A DNA stretch of 64,000 nucleotides from positions 12,615,501 to 12,679,500 of the forward strand of contig CATNEN010000003.1 in assembly GCA_950097015.1 (NCBI GenBank), given 5' to 3'. How positions within the stretch are numbered: position 1 is the stretch's first letter; the number at the start of each line of letters is the position of its first letter. The DNA comes from Macrostomum hystrix. Taxonomy: Eukaryota; Platyhelminthes; Macrostomidae. Below, one piece after another: positions 10,694 through 22,897 of this stretch. The notes beneath the pieces were generated by a model. It did no database searches. It saw nothing but the letters and a program-made list of their open reading frames with translations, and was not told the origin of the DNA. The translations under genes were made by a program, and so were the position numbers.

Positions 10694-11096
10694 AAAGTTT
10701 AGAGTTACTGTCTAACATGTTAGAGTTACTGTCTAACAGGTTAGAGTTACTCTCTAACAAGTTCGAGTTACTGTCTAACATGTTAGAGTTACGGTCTAAC
10801 AGGTTAGAGCTACTGTCTAACAGGTTAGAGCTACTGTCTAACAGGTTAGAGCTACTGTCCAACAGGTTAGAGCTACTGTCTAATAGGTTAGAGCTACTGT
10901 CTAACAGGTTAGAGCTACTGTCTAACAGGTTAGAGCTACTGTCTAACAGGTTAGAGCTACTGTCTAACAGGTTAGAGCTACTGTCTAACAGGTTAGAGCT
11001 ACTGTCTAACAGGTTAGAGCTACTGTCTAACAGGTTAGAGTTACTCTCTAACATGTAGATTTTCTATCTGAAAGGTTGATTTTACTATCTAACAGG
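10694..11096. repeat. 21-bp minisatellite
   Basis: About 18 copies of a 21-bp unit with core AGAGCTACTGTCTAACAGG. Open on both strands (heptads NRLELLS and SSNLLDS), so the ORFs here are repeat artefacts. Confidence 0.92.
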
Positions 11097-11929
11097 TAGA
11101 AGAAACTAGCATTCTAGCTGTTGTTCCCTTTAACCAGAGAGAAAATAGGCGCAGAAGAGAAGGCGGCATTCATATCCCCACAAGAAAAATCCCCTCAAAC
11201 ATGCTGATTGCCTGCCAGATATCTGAACGACCTCATCGTCAAAACAGCATTCTTTGGTTAAGAAAAACAGCAAGATGTTTGGCAGCTGGTGCGCAGCCAA
11301 CTTTCTCAACACCTCCCTGCCGCCATTTCCCTCCCCTGCTGGGTTCGCTGGCGCAACCAGAAACGGAGATGACAAGGGGAAGAGGGGGAGGGGATTTCGT
11401 ATTTAGGCAGGGCGGTCTGAGAAGCTTCGTGCGTGTTTTTCGCCTCGAGGTATGGCGGGAGGACTTTCTGGTGGGGACGAAAGAAGCTACATGAGCTGCT
11501 TCTCAGCCACTTTTCTGGCTGGATTCTTTTTTTCCTACCGGCTTCTAGGAAATTTTTGTTCGCAGCCGAGCGCAAAAAAGAGGAAATTTTTTTTCACGCC
11601 CTAGCTTTTCCTTACTACACAGATGGGCAGCTGTGAGACTGCCCTCGGATTACTGAGTAGTGCATCTTAGTGACAGTTACTAAGGCCTAACGATGTACTT
11701 CAGCGCTTGTATTATTACAAGACGACACTCGGTGCATGTTTGCCTTAAGAGGCAGTCAAATTTCAAAACTTTGGAGTTTTAAATGAAAACTTTCAATATT
11801 CTTTAGTGTCTCATCCCCTGTACTTTAACAGGATAAAGACCAGTTAGGTGAATTATTTCAAATGCCCAATTTTTTCGTATTTCTGAAAATATTTTACCAA
11901 TCATCGTGACAATCCAGAAAGTAGAATTA
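11097..11929. other. No recognised gene
   Basis: Mixed-composition DNA with several overlapping short ORFs on both strands (11130-11636), none resembling a known domain. No clear repeat structure. Confidence 0.35.
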
Positions 11930-12075
11930 AAATTTTCTGCTCAATCCGATGAATCAATCTGCTTAATATTGATCCATGTGGCGGAGTTTCACAAAAATAG
12001 GTCCTTCGGTTTGGGAGCTATCGTGATGTAGGCCGGAGGTATTTGAAATACCCCCCAGTGCTTTTTCCCAGCTTT
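11930..12075 (+). repeat. Dispersed repeat 'D', copy 2
   Basis: Same block as at 5210-5335: starts TTTTCTGCTCAATCCGATGA, contains CCTTCGGTTTGGGAGCTATC and ends at a TTTTTCCCAGC segment. Confidence 0.7.
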
Positions 12076-12205
12076 TTTAAGTCTTCAAAACCATTCTTTA
12101 AAAACTTGATCATCTCTAACTTGTCATCTCCCAAATTTTGCAACAAAAAATTGTTTACTTTTTTATACCTGTTGTCCTCATTTGCTAACGTATTTATTCG
12201 CAGAA

Positions 12206-12612
12206 GTGCTGTGGGCACTAGCACATCATTTATTGACACTAGACCCGCAGCCAGTGAGGAGGAAACTCCGCTCATTTCGCTGAATCATGTGCATTTCGCT
12301 TGATACTTCATTCTCAGGCAGTGTACACTCTCAGTACACTCTATATACACCCTCTGTACACCCTCTGTATACTCTATGTACTCTCTATGCACTCTCATGT
12401 ACACTTTATGTACACTTTATGTACGCTCATAATTGTAGCTCTATATGTACACTCTATTGGGGATTGGTTCTGAAGGACGTAGTCTGAACGACAAGCCCCC
12501 AGCCTTCTCTCCGCTGCTGTGACCCAACCGAATGTAGCGCCGTCTCGCATTCGAGTTAATGGACCATAGCTTGAGAGACAGACGCATTATTAGGCCGCTC
12601 TGGAACTCACCC
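12206..12612 (-). repeat. SINE family A, copy (tRNA-derived)
   Basis: Shares extended blocks with 26895-27225: GCACATCATTT, CGCAGCCAG, CATTTCGCTGA, GGCAGTGTACACTCTCA, AAGCCCCCAGCCTTCTCTCC. The tRNA-like head at the high-coordinate end (minus strand) is diverged. A short GTACACTCTATG minisatellite has expanded inside it (about 12330-12450). Confidence 0.65.
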
Positions 12613-12831
12613 TCCAATGCCACATATAGGACATCATCCCTTCATTCACATTCCATGTTTTGATGTTTATTGTTAACTTCCTTTTTTTACAAAAAATTGA
12701 TTTAGCAAAACGCATTAGTCACTACTGACACTGATCCTAGTGATCCACTGATAACTAGTAGCTTGAATTGCGAAATTAGACATTTTAATTTACTGTTCCC
12801 TGATTATGCAAATCAGATTTGATCGAGTGAT

Positions 12832-14655
12832 TTTGATTGAGAGTGACTCTTTGATTGAGAGTGACTCTTTGATTGAGAGTGACTCTTTGATTGAGAGTGA
12901 CTCTTTGATTGAGAGTGACTCTTTGATTGAGAGTGACTCTTTGATTGAGAGTGACTCTTTGATTGAGAGTGACTTTTTGATTGAGAGTGACTCTGATTGA
13001 GAGTGGCTCTTTGATTGAGAGTGACTCTTTGATTGAGAGTGACTCTTTGATTGAGAGTGACTCTGATTGAGAGTGACTCTTTGATTGAGAGTGACTCTGA
13101 TTGAGAGTGGCTCTTTGATTGAGAGTGGCTCTTTGATTGAGAGTGACTCTTTGATTGAGAGTGACTCTGATTGAGAGTGACTCTTTGATTGAGAGTGACT
13201 CTTTGATTGAGAGTGACTCTTTGATTGAGAGTGACTCTTTGATTGAGAGTGACTCTTTGATTGAGAGTGACTCTTTGATTGAGAGTGACTCTTTGATTGA
13301 GAGTGACTCTGATTGAGAGTGACTCTTTGATTGAAAGTGACTTTTTGATTGAGAGTGACTCTTTGATTGAGAGTGACTCTTTGATTGAGAGTGACTCTTT
13401 GATTGAGAGTGACTCTGATTGAGAGTGACTCTTTGATTGAGAGTGACTCTGATTGAGAGTGGCTCTTTGATTGAGAGTGGCTCTTTGATTGAGAGTGACT
13501 CTTTGATTGAGAGTGACTTTTTGATTGAGAGTGACTCTGATTGAGAGTGGCTCTTTGATTGAGAGTGACTCTTTGATTGAGAGTGACTCTTTGATTGAGA
13601 GTGACTTTTTGATTGAGAGTGACTCTGATTGAGAGTGACTCTTTGATTGAGAGTGACTTTTTGATTGAGAGTGACTCTGATTGAGAGTGACTCTTTGATT
13701 GAGAGTGACTCTTTGATTGAGAGTGACTTTTTGATTGAGAGTGACTCTGATTGAGAGTGACTCTTTGATTGAGAGTGACTTTTTGATTGAGAGTGACTCT
13801 GATTGAGAGTGGCTCTTTGATTGAGAGTGACTCTGATTGAGAGTGACTCTTTGATTGAGAGTGACTCTGATTGAGAGTGGCTCTTTGATTGAGAGTGACT
13901 CTGATTGAGAGTGGCTCTTTGATTGAGAGTGACTCTTTGATTGAGAGTGACTTTTTGATTGAGAGTGACTCTGATTGAGAGTGGCTCTTTGATTGAGAGT
14001 GACTCTTTGATTGAGAGTGACTCTGATTGAGAGTGGCTCTGATTGAGAGTGACTCTGATTGAGAGTGACTCTTTGATTGAGAGTGACTTTTTGATTGAGA
14101 GTGACTCTGATTGAGAGTGGCTCTTTGATTGAGAGTGACTCTGATTGAGAGTGACTCTTTGATTGAGAGTGACTCTGATTGAGAGTGGCTCTTTGATTGA
14201 GAGTGGCTCTTTGATTGAGAGTGACTCTTTGATTGAGAGTGACTCTTTGATTGAGAGTGACTTTTTGATTGAGAGTGACTCTGATTGAGAGTGGCTCTTT
14301 GATTGAGAGTGACTCTTTGATTGAGAGTGACTCTTTGATTGAGAGTGACTCTGATTGAGAGTGAATTTTTGATTGAGAGTGACTCTGATTGAGAGTGGCT
14401 CTTTGATTGAGAGTGACTCTTTGATTGAGAGTGACTCTTTGATTGAGAGTGACTTTTTGATTGAGAGTGACTCTGATTGAGAGTGGCTCTTTGATTGAGA
14501 GTGACTCTTTGATTGAGAGTGACTCTGATTGAGAGTGACTCTGATTGAGAGTGACTCTTTGATTGAGAGTGACTCTTTGATTGAGAGTGACTTTTTGATT
14601 GAGAGTGACTCTGATTGAGAGTGACTCCGATTGAGAGTGACTCTGATATATAGAG
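12832..14655. repeat. 16/18-bp variant minisatellite
   Basis: Over 100 units of GATTGAGAGTGACTC preceded by TTT (18 bp) or T (16 bp), with GTGGCTC and GTGACTTTT variants scattered through. The minus strand lacks stop codons, giving a spurious 630-codon frame (12813-14705) made of SLSIKE / VTLNQR / SHSQSK blocks. Confidence 0.95.
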
Positions 14656-15138
14656 TGATTTAAAATGCTTTTAAAGTACCTCAAAATTTGTGGTAATTTT
14701 TCCATTCAAAGCTTTCAACTCATATCCTGTTGCCTTTGCTATCACTAGCACAGTTTACTGATCAATAAAAAAGATTGAGTTCATGAATACACAATAGCCT
14801 ACATCGCTCAGGATGTGGTTACTGATTGCAAAAGCCCATTTTGCTTTCGACTTTTTAACAATTTCCAGACAAAATGCAACACTCAGCCTCACTGATGGCA
14901 TTGTCTTCGAACCAGAACGGAAATTTTGTACGATAAAAAACCTACATTTTGATGAAATTGGCAGTAGCACGTCGGGTTGACAAGATTCTATACAGACTTT
15001 TTCATCATGTACTGATCTGCAAATTTTAGACAAGTGGTTGGATCAAGAGGTCATTACTTAACCTTTCCTAGCCTACCTACCTTCAGTTTTTGTTTGATAA
15101 TTCTATTCATCAACAGATCTCATTTCTTAAAGTAGAAT
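14656..15138. other. No firm gene
   Basis: Holds a 92-codon minus-strand open frame (14755-15033), cysteine-rich and without a recognised domain. It may be a chance frame or a 3' exon of an unseen gene. Confidence 0.3.
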
Positions 15139-17176
15139 TCAGTCAGTTTTATGAACGTTCTGCAAACTCTGGTTTTCCAGAATCACTTCCCGACTGCTGA
15201 CTGGGCCGCTGGACCCCGGCTGCAGCCGCTGCTGTTGCGGGGGCCTGTCGACTAGTTTGAGTCCGCAGACATGCTTGAGGCACACCGCAGCCAGCTGTCT
15301 GAATCTGGAGTCGCATTTCGTCAGCACAATCAGGTTGGCCGTGTAGCTCAAAGCCTCGAGGCAGTTGATCAGGCTGGCGATGACCACTCGAGCCGATGCG
15401 GGTACATCCGGCTCCGGGTGTACGATCACTGTCGGCAGCTGGCCAACCAGGAAGCAGGCGTTCAGCAGCAGGACGCAGCGGGTCCTCCGGCTTCTATGGC
15501 GACTCCGGGAAAGTCGGCCTCGGCGATAGTTGCCGTGGCAACGGTCATAGGTAGCGGTTTCGTACTTCGGTTGTCGAACCAGAAAAATCAATCGATGCAG
15601 CAGGTAGCAGCTCAGGCCAATGAGGGCCAGCAAAGGTCCGATGTGCATCAGTGACATGGCCAGCCATCGGTAGACATTGTCGCACCAGTCTGCCGCGCTG
15701 ACTGGTGTCAAATGGTTGTCATAGCAACTGTAGGCCAGACAGAAGGCTCTTGGTAGATTAACGCCAATTGCTAGCAGCCAGACGGCCATTGTGCCAACTG
15801 TGTACCGCCAGCTGCAGCGAATGAAGCATCGACATTGTGCACCGCTTCGTTGAACTACAACGCACCAGAGCAGAGTAACTGCGAGCATGATGTAGGTGCT
15901 AGCTGCACTGCAGGCATTGGCTAGCGGGTAGTAGATTCTTGCGTAGAATACCGATTTGTAAATAAACAACTCACGCCCAGTTGAGAATGGACAGACGTAG
16001 GGGCACGAGTCCAATAGATCGGAGACGAGCCAGAGGCTGAGCATGAGTACGTCTGAGCCAGCTTTAACACCCAGGAGAAAATAGAACAGCAATCTAGTGG
16101 AGATAGCGGGTGTGTGATGCATAGATATCATAAGCAAACCAGAGTATAGAGAGTCTGCTGCCTATGGCCAACTCGCTGGGAATAATGTTTAATAATTTTA
16201 CTGGCAACCGAGCTCAAAGAGTATGTGAAATTGTGCATTGCGCAGCTGTTGCAACGTCCTCCACAGCAGCTAGTAGAAAGATTCGGTTAGCTTTCGGTTC
16301 TTACTTCCACCACTGGGCAGTGCTGCGCGTCTCCCTTCTAAATCAAAGGCGTGGCAGATGTTGTACACGGAGATTTGAGAAATATCGCCCACTCGCTCAC
16401 CTCTTTGCCGAGCTTCACGATTCACGACAACAGTGAATGGTGACACTTTTTAGGCGGTGAACTATACAAGCCGCTGTGTGAGTTCATTTTATTTAACCAT
16501 AGACAACTGCTTAGATGTCGAAATTGTCTGCCCGTTGTCTAATTTCAAAGCCCGCGTGTGCATTTTCGAGTTGGCCATAGACAGCAGTCGTGGCTTGGCG
16601 CCACAGAAAGCTCTGCAGTGTCCAATTTAAAATCCCACTGTTAACTAGATCGCAAAATGCTATGGTATCTATGGCCTCACCAAAGTCCCTGAACTCGATT
16701 AGGCAGCTGTTACCCGATATTCATTTCGGGTATTCATCTTGGAGTGTACACTAACTGACGATGAGTAAGTCAGAGCAGATGTACGTGTGTGCTCTGGAGT
16801 CGCTGCATGGCTGCAGGTCTATACTGTCACCAAATAATGCCCCAGTACCTACAGACCTCCTACAGATATTATTATTATAATTAGATCAGTATTATTATTA
16901 CCTGGTTGAGATTAATAGTCTGAGTAGCAGCAGCCAGAGCAAAATTTCGGCTAAGATGGACCCGCTGGCTACCGCCGGTGTCACCACCAGCACAATGGCC
17001 TGGTAGGCCAGTGGTCTGGAAATATCATCGAAGCTGTTGTTGGTCCTCAGGCAGGCCAGGTCCTCCGACAGGTTGTCCTGATCTGTCAGCTGGAATGGCG
17101 CGCCGCTGAAGTGCCAAGTGAGATCGTCGAGAAACACGCTGCTGCTACTGACGAGCTTGAGTTTCGATTGAGTCAT
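15139..17176 (-). CDS. Rhodopsin-like GPCR, peptide-receptor type, two exons
   Basis: Seven-transmembrane receptor of 409 aa. Exon 1 is 17176-16902, exon 2 is 16093-15139; the 808-bp intron is GT..AG. The join falls between M1 and M2 and reads RLLIST|RLLFYFLLGVKAG. TM1 is around residues 62-88; TM2 contains SDVLML; TM3 follows YYPLANACSAASTYI, the YPL pattern seen in invertebrate FMRFamide-type receptors. TM7 is SYTANLIVLTKCDSRFRQL. Two hallmarks are altered: the DRY motif after TM3 is replaced by LWC, and NPxxY by NLIVL. The C-terminal tail is about 50 aa and Q-rich. Peptide-receptor class is inferred; the ligand is unknown. An upstream Met in exon 2 is not the start because exon 1 supplies TM1. 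Confidence 0.8.
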
Positions 17177-17690
17177 ATCGGCGAACTTGCTGCTTCTCTC
17201 TGCTCCGAGAAATCAGTCCTATAGTTGAACACGCGAGCAAATTAATTCTTTGCTGATCCTTATCAAGCCACAGTTGGCCTTGGCTTATTTTTATTTGCCT
17301 CCAGTCTCAATACTGGCTTCTGCATCCGAAGCATCAGAGCTACTGCTTAGTGACCAAAGCGTTATCGCAATTGCATTTCTGCCACTGTAGATAAGATTGC
17401 TTCGTCTATGCGAATTGTGAGCTTGTCTCCAAGGAAGGAAGTTGGAGTTTATTTATACCTCATTGTAAATGCAATTTATGAAACTTGCTTCCCCTCTGCT
17501 ACACAATGTTAGTCCCTGATTAATCTTGTTTTAGTTTTGTTATTTTCTATAAAATATGCAAATAAAAGCAGCTGATACTTCCTCAAGTCTTTTATGCCGC
17601 TCACATTCTTCTCTCTTTCCGTATCTGAAATCTGGACTATCCGCAATCACCTCCCTCTGCGTTCCTTCTCTTCTCTCTTCCCTGTCTCTC
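17177..17690. other. Upstream region of the GPCR, no gene
   Basis: Mixed-sequence DNA grading into the CT-rich array. No TATA motif is evident at a suitable distance from the ATG at 17176. Confidence 0.4.
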
Positions 17691-19110
17691 GCTTTTCTCT
17701 TCCCACTCTCTTCTCTCTCTCTTCCCTCTCTTCTCTCTCTCTCTTCCCTCTCTTCTCTCTCTCTTCCCTCTCTTCTCTCTCTCTTCCCTCTCTTCTCTCT
17801 CTTCCCTCTCTTCCCTCTCTCTTCCCTCTCTTCTCTCTCTCTTACCTCTCTTCTCTCTCTCTTCCCTCTCTTCCCTCTCTCTTCCCTCTCTTCTCTCTCT
17901 CTTACCTCTCTTCCCTCTCTCTTCCCTCTCTTCTCTCTCTCTTCCCTCTCTTCTCTCTCTCTTCCCTCTCTTCCCTCTCTCTTCCCTCTCTTCTCTCTCT
18001 CTTACCTCTCTTCCCTCTCTTTTCCCTCTCTTCTCTCTCTCTTCCCTCTCTTCCCTCTCTCTTCCCTCTCTTCTCTCTCTCTTCCCTCTCTTCTCTCTCT
18101 TCCCTCTCTTCTCTCTCTTCCCTCTCTTCCCTCTCTCTTCCCTCTCTTCTCTCTCTCTTACCTCTCTTCTCTCTCTCTTCCCTCTCTTCCCTCTCTCTTC
18201 CCTCTCTTCTCTCTCTCTTACCTCTCTTCCCTCTCTCTTCCCTCTCTTCTCTCTCTCTTCCCTCTCTTCTCTCTCTCTTCCCTCTCTTCCCTCTCTCTTC
18301 CCTCTCTTCTCTCTCTTCCCTCTCTTCCCTCTCTCTTCCCTCTCTTCTCTCTCTCTTCCCTCTCTTCCCTCTCTCTTCCCTCTCTTCTCTCTCTCTTCCC
18401 TCTCTTCCCTCTCTCTTCCCTCTCTTCTCTCTCTCTTACCTCTCTTCCCTCTCTCTTCCCTCTCTTCTCTCTCTCTTCCCTCTCTCTTCCCTCTCTTCTC
18501 TCTCTCTTCCCTCTCTTCTCTCTCTCTTCCCTCTCTTCTCTCTTCCCTCTCTTCCCTCTCTCTTCCCTCTCTTCTCTCTCTCTTCCCTCTCTTCCCTCTC
18601 TCTTCCCTCTCTTCTCTCTCTCTTCCCTCTCTTCTCTCTCTCTTCCCTCTCTTCCCTCTCTTTCCTCTCTCTTCCCTCTCTTCTCTCTCTCTTCCCTCTC
18701 TTCCCTCTCTCTTCCCTCTCTTCTCTCTCTCTTCCCTCTCTTCTCTCTCTCTTCCCTCTCTTCCCTCTCTCTTCTCTCTCTTCCCTCTCTTCCCTCTCTC
18801 TTCCCTCTCTTCTCTCTCTCTTCCCTCTCTTCTCTCTCTCTTCCCTCTCTTCCCTCTCTCTTCCCTCTCTTCTCTCTCTCTTCCCTCTCTTCCCTCTCTC
18901 TTCCCTCTCTTCTCTCTCTCTTCCCTCTCTTCTCTCTCTCTTCCCTCTCTTCCCTCTCTTTCCTCTCTCTTCCCTCTCTTCTCTCTCTCTTCCCTCTCTT
19001 CTCTCTCTCTTCCCTCTCTTCTCTCTCTCTTCCCTCTCTTCTCTCTCTCTTCCCTCTCTTCACTCTCTCTTCCCTCTCTTCTCTCTCTCTTTCCTCTCTT
19101 CTCTCTCTCT
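17690..19110. repeat. CT-rich low-complexity array, left part
   Basis: Repeats of CTCTCTTCCCTCTCTTCTCT and variants (about 19-21 bp periodicity). Both strands are stop-free over long runs, so the 500-codon LSLPSL / REEREE frames are artefacts. Confidence 0.95.
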
Positions 19111-19262
19111 TCTAATGGCTAGAGCGCTAGGCTAGACTCTACTGATGAGCTCCAATAAGAGCGAAACGCGTCTGGAGTTGCCTTGGTTCGAATCCTGATT
19201 TCAATTTTTTCGATACATATCGGAATCGATTCCAACATTAGATTTTTGAAATTCAATGGGCA
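19111..19262 (+). mobile_element. SINE-like element with pol III boxes and a hammerhead ribozyme
   Basis: Unique DNA of about 150 bp between two parts of the CT array. It starts with a tRNA-like A-box (TGGCTAGAGCGC, about 19116), contains a hammerhead at 19129-19183 and then a perfect B-box GGTTCGAATCC (19185-19195). An AT-rich tail runs to about 19255. This layout is like the schistosome Sm-alpha SINEs. Flanking CT sequence is similar on both sides, which suggests insertion into the array. Confidence 0.75.
19129..19183 (+). ncRNA. Type I hammerhead ribozyme (minimal stem III)
   Basis: Core CTGATGA at 19142-19148; stem II GCTC/GAGC (19149-19152, 19159-19162) with loop CAATAA; GAAA at 19163-19166; cleavage triplet GTC at 19170-19172. 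Stem I has an inner helix ACTCTA/TGGAGT (19136-19141 with 19173-19178) and an outer helix AGGC/GCCT (19129-19132 with 19180-19183), separated by a TAG/T internal loop. Stem III is only the palindrome ACGCGT, too short for a stable monomer hairpin. Family knowledge says such hammerheads work best as dimers or in tandem transcripts. Confidence 0.88.
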
Positions 19263-19475
19263 GTGTCCTCTCTCCTCTCTCTCGCTCTCTCTCCCTCTCT
19301 CCCTCTCTCTCCCTCTCTCTCTTCTCTCTCTCTTCCCTCTCTTCACTCTCTCTTCCCTCTCTTCTCTCTCTTCCCACTCTTCTCTCTTTTTTCTTCCGTC
19401 TCTCTTCCCTCTCTTCTCTCTTCTCTCTTCCCTCTTCCTCATCTCTCATTTCTTTTCTCTCTCATCTCTCTTTTG
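19263..19475. repeat. CT-rich low-complexity array, right part
   Basis: Same type of CTCTCTTCCCTCTCTT sequence as left of the hammerhead SINE. Confidence 0.9.
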
Positions 19476-21565
19476 TCGCTGTGAATTTCTTCACTTCGCG
19501 TCATAAAAAGTCTTGCATTTTTCTTGTCCTCTTCAAGCTCAACGTCTTTACTGTCGGCCTGACCATAGACTCTGGGCTGCCACATGCGCTCCTGCCCTCG
19601 TACAGGTTTGTGAAAACAATAAATTGATTAAAAGCAGACAGTCAAATGATATCTCTAGGCAAGTACAGCGAATGTGAAGCTCCGTAAACAGTGCAGAGTT
19701 CTTATTAAATAGAGCAAATCACAGCAAACAACATCCAATAACTGTTCACTGGGTAGAAAGTAGCAATGCTATCAAAACGCAGCTTTGATTTCTCCTAGGA
19801 GGATGCCTTACATCCTCAGATCTCCAAGGATCATTTGACTCGTTTTTCAAGTGCAATATATTTCCAAACAAATTGGCTAATGATTTTCAATCTGCGTGTC
19901 TTGTAGGTGAAACATGATGAAACACGATGCAGTCTAAATGTCTCTTTGAAGCGTTTGATCCAAACCTGCGTGTCTGTGCTGCGTTGCTATAATAGTGCAT
20001 TGGTGTCGACGGATTCTTTGACTTGTTTTCTGAAAATATGCACTTCTGTTATTGCTGACACATTTTAGGGATGTCATTTTTCGTCGCTTCATTTTTTTAA
20101 ATATCCTGTTTATTGTCTCTCCAAATTATTTAAGGCCATGAAAGTTTCAGGTAAGCATGCAACACCTCAATAGCACCTGACTTACTTAGGACACATTTTG
20201 ATACCTCGTTTATTAATTAGGCCAATTAATTAACAGCCAATCGCTAATTCAGACACACCTTTAAGATCTCGCTAATAAGGAGCACAGAGAGACGCCACAT
20301 GAATTAAGAAACACTTTAGCACCTTTATCTCTCTCTCTCTTCCCTCTAGATAAAATAAGGGCTGACAGGCATTAAAACTCAATTTAACACATGACGGTTA
20401 AATACAAACCTCGATAACGAAATGACTAATTAGTACAGTCAAATTTTAAGGAATTACTATTTAATAACATCATACTAAGAATAAATGTAAAGACACGTGA
20501 CTTTTAGATAAGCTTTCCTTGCACCTAAAGCTGCTACACCTGAGTTTTCACTTGAAATACTTTAATTGGCTATAGCTTCAAACTCCTCATCTCTCAAAGA
20601 TGTGAAATAAGGCGAGGTTTAAAGGTTCGGTTTTAGAATCAATATTTTATCAAACTGTAAAAAAGTAGAATCAACATTAGCAGGAGTAGAAATTTGAGTG
20701 TAGTTACCGCCCCAGTCCACGGACTGAACAGATGTACACAGCCTATGGACAACTGGGCTAGGTATAGGGATTGATATTTCCCAAAACCCCATCAATCCAG
20801 GGAAGTCCTAATCCCGGGATTGTAGTCCGTCCTGTATCCTGGGAAATACAAGACTGTGTAATTTGACTTTGACTAGTTTGACCATTGAACGAATACAAAA
20901 TAAACAATTAAATATGTGCAAAATTTAAGGAAGAATTAACTATCATGAGGAAAAGACAATTGTCCTTATGTTGTATGCGTTCTTATAACGAAGTTATTGG
21001 TGTGATTTTATCCAATTTTCATAGAGAAAGTCGAAACTATTCCCGGGATTATGAGTCAAGAATCCCAAGTTCCTCAATCCCGGGGAGAACAGCATTCCAG
21101 AAAACTCTGATCCCAGGCTTATTGTGGATTATCATGCACTATTTTTCTCATGCGTCTTAGATACACAACCACCTGTTCAAGCAGAGGGCACTAAAAATCC
21201 TTGATTCCGCCGTGGTTACAAAGCTAATTAGGCATATTGTTCAACAGCACCACATGCCTAAATGAATACTTGTGAGTGATCATTGGCAACAAGCAGTTAG
21301 GCAAGTATCATGTCAGCACTCAAACTACTCCTAGTCAAGTTAGGAGCTCAAAATGCACTTTAGCATAGAGAAACGCACATTAAACTGCAATAACATGTCG
21401 AAACGGCAGCGAATAGCAGCAACAGTACACACACTGCATTATCGAATAATGCAACAATTAAGTTCTCATGCGCATTTCAACAAGCTAACTGGCTTAAGCC
21501 CGATCTGGGCCTTCAATTCTCCACGCCTAGTTAGGCCATTTCCTGTACTCCGAGTCCAAATCGCC
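19476..21565. other. Intergenic, AT-rich, no gene
   Basis: No supported gene over about 2 kb. Two short blocks around ATCCCGGGATT (20790-20830 and 21040-21120) and a GTCCACGGACTGAACAG motif near 20720, similar to the SINE family-B body, suggest decayed dispersed repeats. Confidence 0.4.
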
Positions 21566-21570
21566 CAGCC

Positions 21571-21580
21571 TATATATAAA
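21571..21580 (+). promoter_or_regulatory. TATA box of the intronless channel gene
   Basis: TATATATAAA about 115 bp before the chosen ATG (21687). Transcription would start near 21605. Confidence 0.5.
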
Positions 21581-21686
21581 ACGGTTATAAAATTAGCCCC
21601 ATGCAAAATACGCTCTCTATTAACATATTTATTAGTCACGTTGTGTCGTGCAGTTGAGGCTCTGTATAGCAACACCTGTAAACAAA

Positions 21687-22864
21687 ATGTTCGCTGTGAC
21701 CTTTTGCGTCATATTATCTTCTTTAATGTCGGCAGCATCAGCAACCACAACCACACCTCTAGATGCGATGTCAAATGTGACAAACTTACCTACCGTTGCT
21801 ATGGAAACCACTGCTCGGCAACAGACAGCGTCGCCGCAGCCGCTGCACAAGCTGGACAACATGAGCTTGACGGAGTTCGTCAGCCAGCTGGTGGATCCAA
21901 AGCGCTACGACAATCTGTTCAGGCCCGTGCCAGCCAAAGGCAGCGGTCCCACCAGCGTCCGGGTGAGCATGAAGATTGACAGCTTCGGGCCTGTGAACAT
22001 GATCAACATGGAGTTCGCTGTTGAGCTCATCCTGCTCATGCGCTGGACCGACCCCCGACTGTGCTACACTGGCCACTCCGGGGTCCTGGTGCTCAGCCAG
22101 ATCGCTGAAGCGGTCTGGAAGCCGGGCGTGTTCTTCAAGAACGCCAAGGACGTTGTTCGGCACGACCTTCCATCCAGGAACTTCCTGCTGTGGCTATGGC
22201 CCAACGGCACCCTGCAGTACAACCAGAAGCTCAACATGCGCTTCCACTGCCACATGGACGTGCGAGACTTCCCGTTCGACACGCAGACCTGCGACATGGA
22301 CATCAGCGTGTTCGAGATGCACACGGGAGACCAGGTGCTGGAGTGGTCCGACTACCTGGCAGCTGAGAGCATGTCCAGCAAGGACTCGTCCTCGCTGAGC
22401 CAGTTCTTCGCGCCCGTAGTCAGCTTCGGCAGCGGCAACGCCTTCTCAGATGTCACTCAAAGGAACTTTAGCTACTTATCGGCTAGTTTTGAGCTCAAGC
22501 GAAAGCACTCGTATTATATGCTCTACAACTACCTGCCATCGACTTTCATTGTGTTGGCCACCTGGTCATCTTTCGCCATCGATCACAAGTCACCGCCTGC
22601 TAGAGTGTCTCTGTCCACCGTCTGTTTCCTGGCCCAGATAACTCAGAGTCTAGCGCTGGAAGCTAAACTGCCGAGAGTGTCCTACGTCACAACGCTGGGT
22701 ATCTGGCATATTGGCTGCATTGTGTTTGTCTACCTTTCTCTGCTGGAGTACATGGTAATTAACCTGCTGAGAATTAGAAAGGAACGAAGAAGAAAGCGAC
22801 TGCAAGCTTTGGCAGCGAAACGATCAAGGACTACTTCCAGGGATGTGCCGCAACTGCTAGGCAG

Positions 22865-22897
<33 letters not shown>

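Noticed and set aside
12813-14705. 630-codon minus-strand ORF
   Set aside because: Entirely formed by the 16/18-bp minisatellite; no unique domain.
14755-15033. 92-codon minus-strand ORF
   Set aside because: Protein-like but unrecognised, with no clear ATG or partner exons.
17556-19135. Serine/leucine/phenylalanine and Arg/Glu ORFs of 280-519 codons
   Set aside because: Translation of a CT microsatellite on both strands.
19506-19604. Exon-like stretch with a CAG|GTTTGT donor after the CT array
   Set aside because: No matching upstream or downstream exon; too short to support.
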